Shown in pieces: positions 57,916 to 64,000 of a stretch of 64,000 nucleotides of DNA. A model generated the notes under the pieces. It did not search any database, was not told where the DNA came from, and saw nothing but the letters and a program-made list of their open reading frames with translations. This DNA is from Paragonimus skrjabini miyazakii (lineage: Eukaryota > Platyhelminthes > Trematoda > Plagiorchiida > Troglotrematidae): the NCBI GenBank assembly GCA_014338405.1, contig JTDE01001322.1, forward strand, positions 5,294 to 69,293, in the 5' to 3' direction. Positions within the stretch are counted from its first letter, which is position 1, and every line of letters begins with the position of its first letter. The position numbers and the translations under genes are program-made.

Positions 57916-58254
57916 TAACATTAGCCTTTCGCTGTATGGCACCCATTTGGAAGATTCAGTACTTAGGAAAAGTTCTAGTATTGCTTATGGGCTTCATCAC
58001 TAAAAATCCCGTATTCTGAAGTATCCCTCCTCTAAGGCCTACAGATGACAAATTTCGCTGTCCGATCGAATCTAATGGACGGAAAAATCGGACAGACAGT
58101 TGTGTGTGTAGTTAAACAAAAGGGAACAAAGTGGTTTGAAACCTTCGGTCCGTACCGATTCGGCATGTGCGTGTAACGCGAACAGCATTCACCTGGCTCA
58201 GACTTGCTGCGGTTTGTGACTCTGCACTAGGCTTATGCTTGCTAAACCAGAATA
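57916..58254. other. Spacer between SINE fragment and RTE LINE
   Basis: No endonuclease motif of the RTE LINE was recognised here, so the LINE is probably 5'-truncated near its right end. Confidence 0.4.
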
Positions 58255-60500
58255 GCCATCGAGCGATGAGAGTGTGAAGGACGCTTACCAGGGGATGTTG
58301 GTGAACAAGTTACCCATTTCGAATAAGATTAAAAATCTTAATGAACACTGGGGACAAATCGCCGCAGCTATGAGAGCATGTTATGAACAGGCATGTTCCG
58401 AAGGAGCTGTTCAGTTGCGACAGCACTGGATTTCTGTCACGTCGATAAACCTCATGAACAAGCGTCGATCTGGCTCTGAACATGATGACGACCGTCGAGA
58501 ACTTAAACGCAAGCTGACTAAAAGTTTGCACAAAGACCGTGAGCACCACTTGGTCAAACTATCGAAAGAGATGGAATGAGCCTTTCTATCTTGGAATAGC
58601 AGAAGACGTTTTCCCTGATCCGTGGATGTACTGATCGTCGAGTCGGTGTAAGTGAGACCATATGTGAAAAAGATGGTTCACTTGTTACCAGTCAATCGCA
58701 CCGACTTAACAGGTGGGCTGAACATTTTGAAGGACAGTTCAGCTGGCCTCAACCAGATCATGTGGACAACGGGACCCGAATGGTTTGTTATCGCGTTCCA
58801 GACGGTCCTCCGTTAGAGGCAGAAGTGGTCCTGGAGCTTAAATCATTAAAGCGTAATGAGGCTCCTGGTCCAGACCTCCCCTTTCCTCTTTCTAAGGATG
58901 GTGGAGAGAGATTGATATCAGAACTGACAAATCTCCTCCAAACGATCTGGGAGACTGGAGAGATACCTCATGGTTGGTGCTCATCAACATTAAGTCCCAT
59001 TTTCAAAAAGGGTGTCCGCAATCTTCGTGACAACCACAGAGGCGTTCGTCTGGTGTCTATTGCGTCCAAGTTACTCACTGGCCTCTTTTTACTTCGGTTC
59101 ACTAATCCCACAGAAAGTCAGATACGCGAAGAACAGGTAGGATTCCGATCCGGTCGGGGGTGCGTTGGTCATATTTTTACCTTGCGACGGATCTTGGAAC
59201 ATCGTCATTCATATAGGCAGCCGACGGTCGTAGTGTTTTTGGACCTAAATGCTGCTTTCGATTCAGTAGCTCGTAACGTTCTTTGGAGCTGTCTTCTCCG
59301 CAAGGGAGTACCATGGAACTACGTGAATCTATTGAGATCACTGTATGCTCACTCTGCAAGCAGGGTGAGAGTTTATGGACAACTGTCTCGGGCGTTCAGC
59401 ACTTCTTATGCTGTTCGTCAGGGGTGTCCGATTTCTCCCTTCCTGTTCAATTTCGTCATGGACGACATTCTGGAAGGTGCGCTTCGCGAATCCAGTGTTA
59501 AGTTTCTTCCTGGCGCTAGACTGACCGATCTGAAGTACGCAGCCGATATTGTCTTACTTAGCCCCTCTGCCGAAGACCTGCAGACCATGCTGGACAGGTT
59601 GAGCGACCGGGCTGGTTTGTATGGAATGCGCTTCGCACCCCCAAAGTGCATAGTGCTGCTTCAAGACTGGGACATTCCCACTCCTACTTTCTTTATTGCA
59701 AGTAATCCGCTTGAGACTGTGGACACTTTCACATACTTGGGTAACACTATCTCGTCAGCCTGTAGTATTGCTGATGAGATATCAGCGAGGATAGCAAAGG
59801 CACGAGTTGCCTTTGCCAAACTGCGTCATCTGTGGCGTCGAAGAGACGTTCGGTTGTCACTGAGCGGAAGAGTATATAATGCTTGTGTAAGTTCTGTTTT
59901 GCTCCATGATTCGGAAACGTGGCCTGTTCGCAAGGAAGATATCAACATTCTTGCTGTGTTTGACCATTGTTATCTCCGCGAATTAGCCCAAATTAGGTGG
60001 ACTGATCGCTTGAGCTATGTGGCAGTTCGTCGGCGCGTATTCGGGAACGTTCGGGATACGCGATCAATTGGTCAACTACTCATGGTGCACAGCTTGCGAT
60101 GGTTGGATCACGTACTCCATGTCATCCGATCGGTTGCCGTACCGGACATTTTGTACTGTGACCATCGACAGTTGGGTGAAACAGCGTGATTACGAAATAT
60201 GAAGACTCTGACTGCTCCACTGAGCAAAGTAGGTAAGTTTCTCCTGCCTGGATGGGGTCCTCGTGATCACTCAAACCGTTGGTTGGAGACGCTATCCGAG
60301 ATGACGATGTGTCGCAGTCAATGGCGTACCTGCATCCATACCATTTCGGGTTCTTCCACTTAGTCTTCTTTTATTAATTTTTAAACTTCTTGGTAGCGTT
60401 TTCTTCTAGGATATTCCACGTCACTGTTGATGTGAACGGCGGCCCAATCCACAGTACCTTCTGGTTAGGCTCATGGCTGCTATGATGATGATGATGAGCC
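58255..60500 (+). mobile_element. RTE-type LINE, 5'-truncated, with simple-repeat tail
   Basis: Begins in the linker between endonuclease and RT (DAYQGMLVNKLPISNKIKNL, RRELKRKLTKSLHKDREHHL), runs through a long RT frame and ends with an ATG repeat at 60481-60497. The 3' part is the same family as 33183-33957. The endonuclease is absent. Confidence 0.9.
58274..60360 (+). pseudogene. RTE-type LINE reverse transcriptase with altered catalytic motif
   Basis: The linker frame (58274-58579) ends at a TGA, and a frameshift near 58610 leads to the RT frame, open to 60189. Blocks: LKRNEAPGPD, LSPIFKKGVRNLRDNHRGVR, EEQVGFRSGRGCVGHIF, block A VVVFLDLNAAFDSVARNVLW, block B VRQGCPISPFLFNFVMDD, block C LKYAADIVLLSPS, then TFTYLGNTISSACS and GRVYNACVSSVLLHDSETWP. 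Block C should read YADD; here the first Asp is Ala, which removes a metal ligand. A frameshift near 60117 moves the C-terminus into SSDRLPYRTF and then LLPGWGPRDHSNRWLE, ending near 60360. The RT would be dead despite about 475 open codons. Confidence 0.9.
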
Positions 60501-63500
60501 ATCGTTTACTTGACGCTTGGTGAAAACGGGTTATTCTTGTACGAATGAAGTCAAACAGTTTGGGCGTCGTGTTTAACATGTTATTGATAACTGGATTGGG
60601 AATAACATGACGTTGTGTTATTCTCATTCCATTTATCAGTGGGTTATCCCTGTCTTCGTGGAGTCAAAACAGTCACTACGGGTTTATAGTTTTCGTTCTT
60701 TTTGCAAATACCAAACTGGTTTAAATGTCATGAAGGCGAATGTAATTATTTGTTTGTCGCTGTTGATCTCAAGGAATTTATTACTAGAAGAATCACTTAG
60801 AGTGATGCACATCCACTGAAGTTGCGCAGGTTTTGTGTCTTGGTACTTCAAACAATTTGCCCAGGTGGGCAACATCAAAGTAGTGAACAGCTGTCTTGAC
60901 ATTGTCTGTTCAAATCTGCACCACACGCTTTAAGCTATCCAGCGCATGACCGTTGAATAATTATTGCACATCTGATCGAGTTAAGCCAATAATGAACGGG
61001 ACAGTAACAGCTGCCAAACATCGGCACTGTCTCAGAAAAGTGTAATAGAACGGTTTCAAGCCTGAACTTTAGTTGTATAAGCCTAATTTGAGTTTAGTAT
61101 TGATGACTGCCTCCCGGAGCTTGTTTGTTGTTTTATATTTTCCTCAAAATAAAAAAACGGTATGACGATGGCTCAACATTTTTTATAAAATGGAAAAACA
61201 CCTCTGTGAAATATGGCGAATATTTCGGACGACAGGACTTATACAGCCTTATGTTGCACTCAAACCCATGTCAGAAAAGAAGCACACATGCTTACGGTTG
61301 ATGAGTACAACGAACACTGGCAACAGAGTGAGTTAACTGGATTACCGCTGTGTCAAGTGTAATGCACGTCACCATACCAGGCCATGTTTTTGCCTCGATC
61401 AAATCTTTTGAAGTGCTAATACCTGTTCAGAATACCAAATGTTGTGCATCCTCCAAGGCAGTGCAGATCGGTACTTATCTTCCGGTCCCCAACTTTGCTT
61501 TAGGCTATTTGTTTGCCTGGAGGCGATAACACACAACTCTAATGTCGTCACCCTTCCCATCGTCGTTACTAAATTTGCGTTCTATGTAGCTTAGTGTCTT
61601 GCCATCCTGTCTGAAGACAGTAACGGAACCACAGGCATTATACGAACTTTATTCTGATTTCATATTAACGAAGTATGCTAAGGAAAATTTGCTACAACTT
61701 TAACATGATACCGGATACATTAATAACCATACGTAGTACATATTCGTTTCCAAACGAATCACGGTTCATTTGTCCTTGGGTATCTAGTAACGGGACATCT
61801 GTTGACTTAAGAGTAATGTTGGCAGGACCAAAGATTACAGAGAAGCATCGACTTTCATGTTGGTGAGAAAAACATACGAAAGTTATTTTTACAACAGCCT
61901 CGTTACAAGTGACAATTATGAATAATTGCATTTTGACGTGATGCTTCAACACTTGGACACCGATAAATGACTATGCTAAATATGACAGATAAATTGTTTC
62001 CCACTATTCATAAGAACATGTCGAGTTGCCGAATTTGCACATAATTCTGTTGAAAAAATTGTTTCTGCGATGCGTCCTTAACTTTTAGTTCAAATTCAAT
62101 AGTAAATTTTACCGCTAGACCTACGCGATCGTCGATAGTTTCCTACTAGTCTCTCTACTAGCGGATGCTTTCAGGAGTAAACTGGAACATCAACTGCTTT
62201 GTCCGTCTTTTAGAAATTTGTGTTTCTATCGGCGGCACGTGAATGATATTAATGTTTCACTGTAATCGACATATGGTTTACCCGTCGTAAATCACTTCTT
62301 CAGTCAGAAATGGTTCGGGATTTGCCTAACCAAATCTATCGGCAGCACAGCCGTTGCGCATCTAACCGATACCTACTAGCGAGCTGACCTTAATCCGGTT
62401 TCTTGTGTAGCCTACAGTCATCTTGAACTGATCGAACAACGGATGCTGACTGTTGCCGAATTGATGGTAACTCAGTCACATAGTCGGAATATTTGTTCAC
62501 AAATAAAAATTGTGTAAACCCTGCAACCACCGTGGCCAAGGGTCACACCACCTGTCTGCATGCCCATCCAAGCTCCGACTGACAACGCTGTTACATAACG
62601 TTGGCTTGAACTCCAGATTGTTAATCATTAACATTGACAATTCGCCATCAGAGTGGCTAGACTGTGGTCATTTGGAGTTATGGCAACACTACATTACTCA
62701 GTAGCATTCTGCTAAACCTCCCTGCACTGTTTACTTACAGTGTTAACTTCAGTGAACCTACATAATTTCACTGATCTGATAATGGATTTCTGAAATCAAC
62801 TGTTTACCACTTTCTCTTATGGTCTAATGAGATTTTTACTGCGACAACTAGGATACAAATTATGACCTACACATCAAAATTAATTTGACCCGCAGTAAAA
62901 ATGATAAACGACTTCACTTCCCTACAGGAGTTTACCAGAGGCATGCTTATGTTATTAAATTTTGTTAACCAACTTTATGATTTTAATCACAAAGTAACGG
63001 ATGTTTCAGGAGTTTTAATCTATCGGTATTATTTGCAATTGAGAAACCAAAAGGATAATGAAGTTTATTCGTAGATTTTAATGATGATACTCAGACGAGC
63101 TTTTTTGATCGGAAGAAGAAACACATAACGCAATGAGTTCTTCTTAGGACAATCCTCTTGGAAGGATTTTATCTAAGAACTAAGCGATTCTCTTAGGTTC
63201 AGGAAGTATTACCAACGAAGGTTTTTCAAAAGGAATATATAAAGCGGAATAATGCTTCAATGCGAGGTTAAACCCGGCTGCTATGCCAAAAATGTTTAAG
63301 GTTCATTTAACCAACCAACAGTAAATAAATCTGCCACACTACTCATTAGTAATATTTAAGGGTCAGTGAGTATGACCACCCAAACCCTCAGACATGTTCA
63401 GATAAGTGTTTGCTTGTAGATTTTGTTCACCTCTAGGCTAAAATCTTATCTTCCCGATTGTTATGCCCAGAACATCATGGACTAACATATACTAGCCATG

Positions 63501-64000
63501 TAATGTATACTCACATGTTTAAATTAAATATGATCCTTATCTAGGGCGAACACTCCTGATAAGTTTTATTGTCTACATAACCAAACAAATTTGATTCCGA
63601 TGACCGTTTCCTAGGTAGACGCAGCATAATAAACAAAAAGCTGTGAAACAATAAAAAAGATGGGACAAACAATGCCTGACCGATTTTTCCAATTTATGAT
63701 TTTTGCTCACAAGTTGTTTAAGGTTACTTAGTTTAGAAGATGTTTTTTTTAGCATTCTTTAAAAAGAGTCCTACGGCCAAGGATGGGATGTTCCTCAACC
63801 CTATGGATTTTCACTCTGTGGAAAGCACGGTACATTCTAAAAACAATCGTAACCCACATTAGTGTAAGTGAAGAGAGTGGTCAAAAATGTTTTGTTTCAT
63901 TTGTACTGTAAGATAAAAAATAATCATGCGCGAGTGTGGAATTCAGTGTTGAACTATTCAGGTTGCTCTCTAATAACATTGACCGCAATCTATAGACCGG
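60501..64000. other. Unassigned AT-rich DNA
   Basis: No coding motif, tRNA-like promoter or repeat partner recognised. Short frames (61675-61866, 61692-61952, 62510-62704) are unremarkable. Confidence 0.5.

Noticed and set aside
1..64000. CRISPR arrays, bacterial operons, ribosomal RNA genes
   Set aside because: No regular spacer arrays, no dense gene clusters and no conserved rRNA blocks were seen; the content is eukaryotic and repeat-rich.

Overview
The window looks like non-coding, repeat-rich nuclear DNA of a parasitic flatworm, most likely a digenean trematode. This is an inference from the repeat content: CR1/jockey-like and RTE-type LINEs, Penelope-like elements, a Merlin-type transposase, a Mutator-like transposase with a SWIM finger, Ty3/gypsy elements, and tRNA-derived SINEs that carry hammerhead ribozymes of the kind known from schistosomes. 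Gene density is very low, which fits a large fluke genome; the species cannot be fixed from the sequence alone. Many open frames here lack an ATG, so frame length is weak evidence.

Layout. 1-3107: a decayed LINE on the minus strand (ORF1, endonuclease, start of RT). 3534-6824: a second decayed LINE on the plus strand, head-to-head with the first. 7590-8430: a possible two-exon gene on the minus strand. 9440-9835: first copy of a dispersed repeat (repeat R). 9832-10545: two tRNA-derived SINEs arranged head-to-head as a large imperfect palindrome; one has a hammerhead with all core bases intact. 11097-13711: a Mutator-like transposase broken by frameshifts. 13905-15765: a Merlin/ISXO2-like transposase remnant between two inverted arrays of a 67-bp repeat, the second joined to another copy of repeat R. 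16980-20720: three gypsy-type elements nested inside one another. 21195-22740: a decayed gypsy pol (protease, RT, RNase H). 22741-40203: mostly unassigned DNA with a Penelope endonuclease fragment, a SINE, a short RTE LINE copy and a few weak exon candidates. 40204-41274: the one convincing host gene, an intronless rhodopsin-like GPCR. 41275-64000: a second SINE family (two copies), a Penelope-like RT plus GIY-YIG remnant, a second head-to-head SINE pair, an RTE LINE with a long but catalytically altered RT frame, and unassigned DNA.

Apart from the GPCR and the possible two-exon gene, nearly every recognisable coding signal is a mobile-element relic. The most unusual structures are the recurrent head-to-head hammerhead SINE pairs, the three-level LTR nest whose innermost member has inverted LTR ends, and the inverted 67-bp arrays around the Merlin relic.
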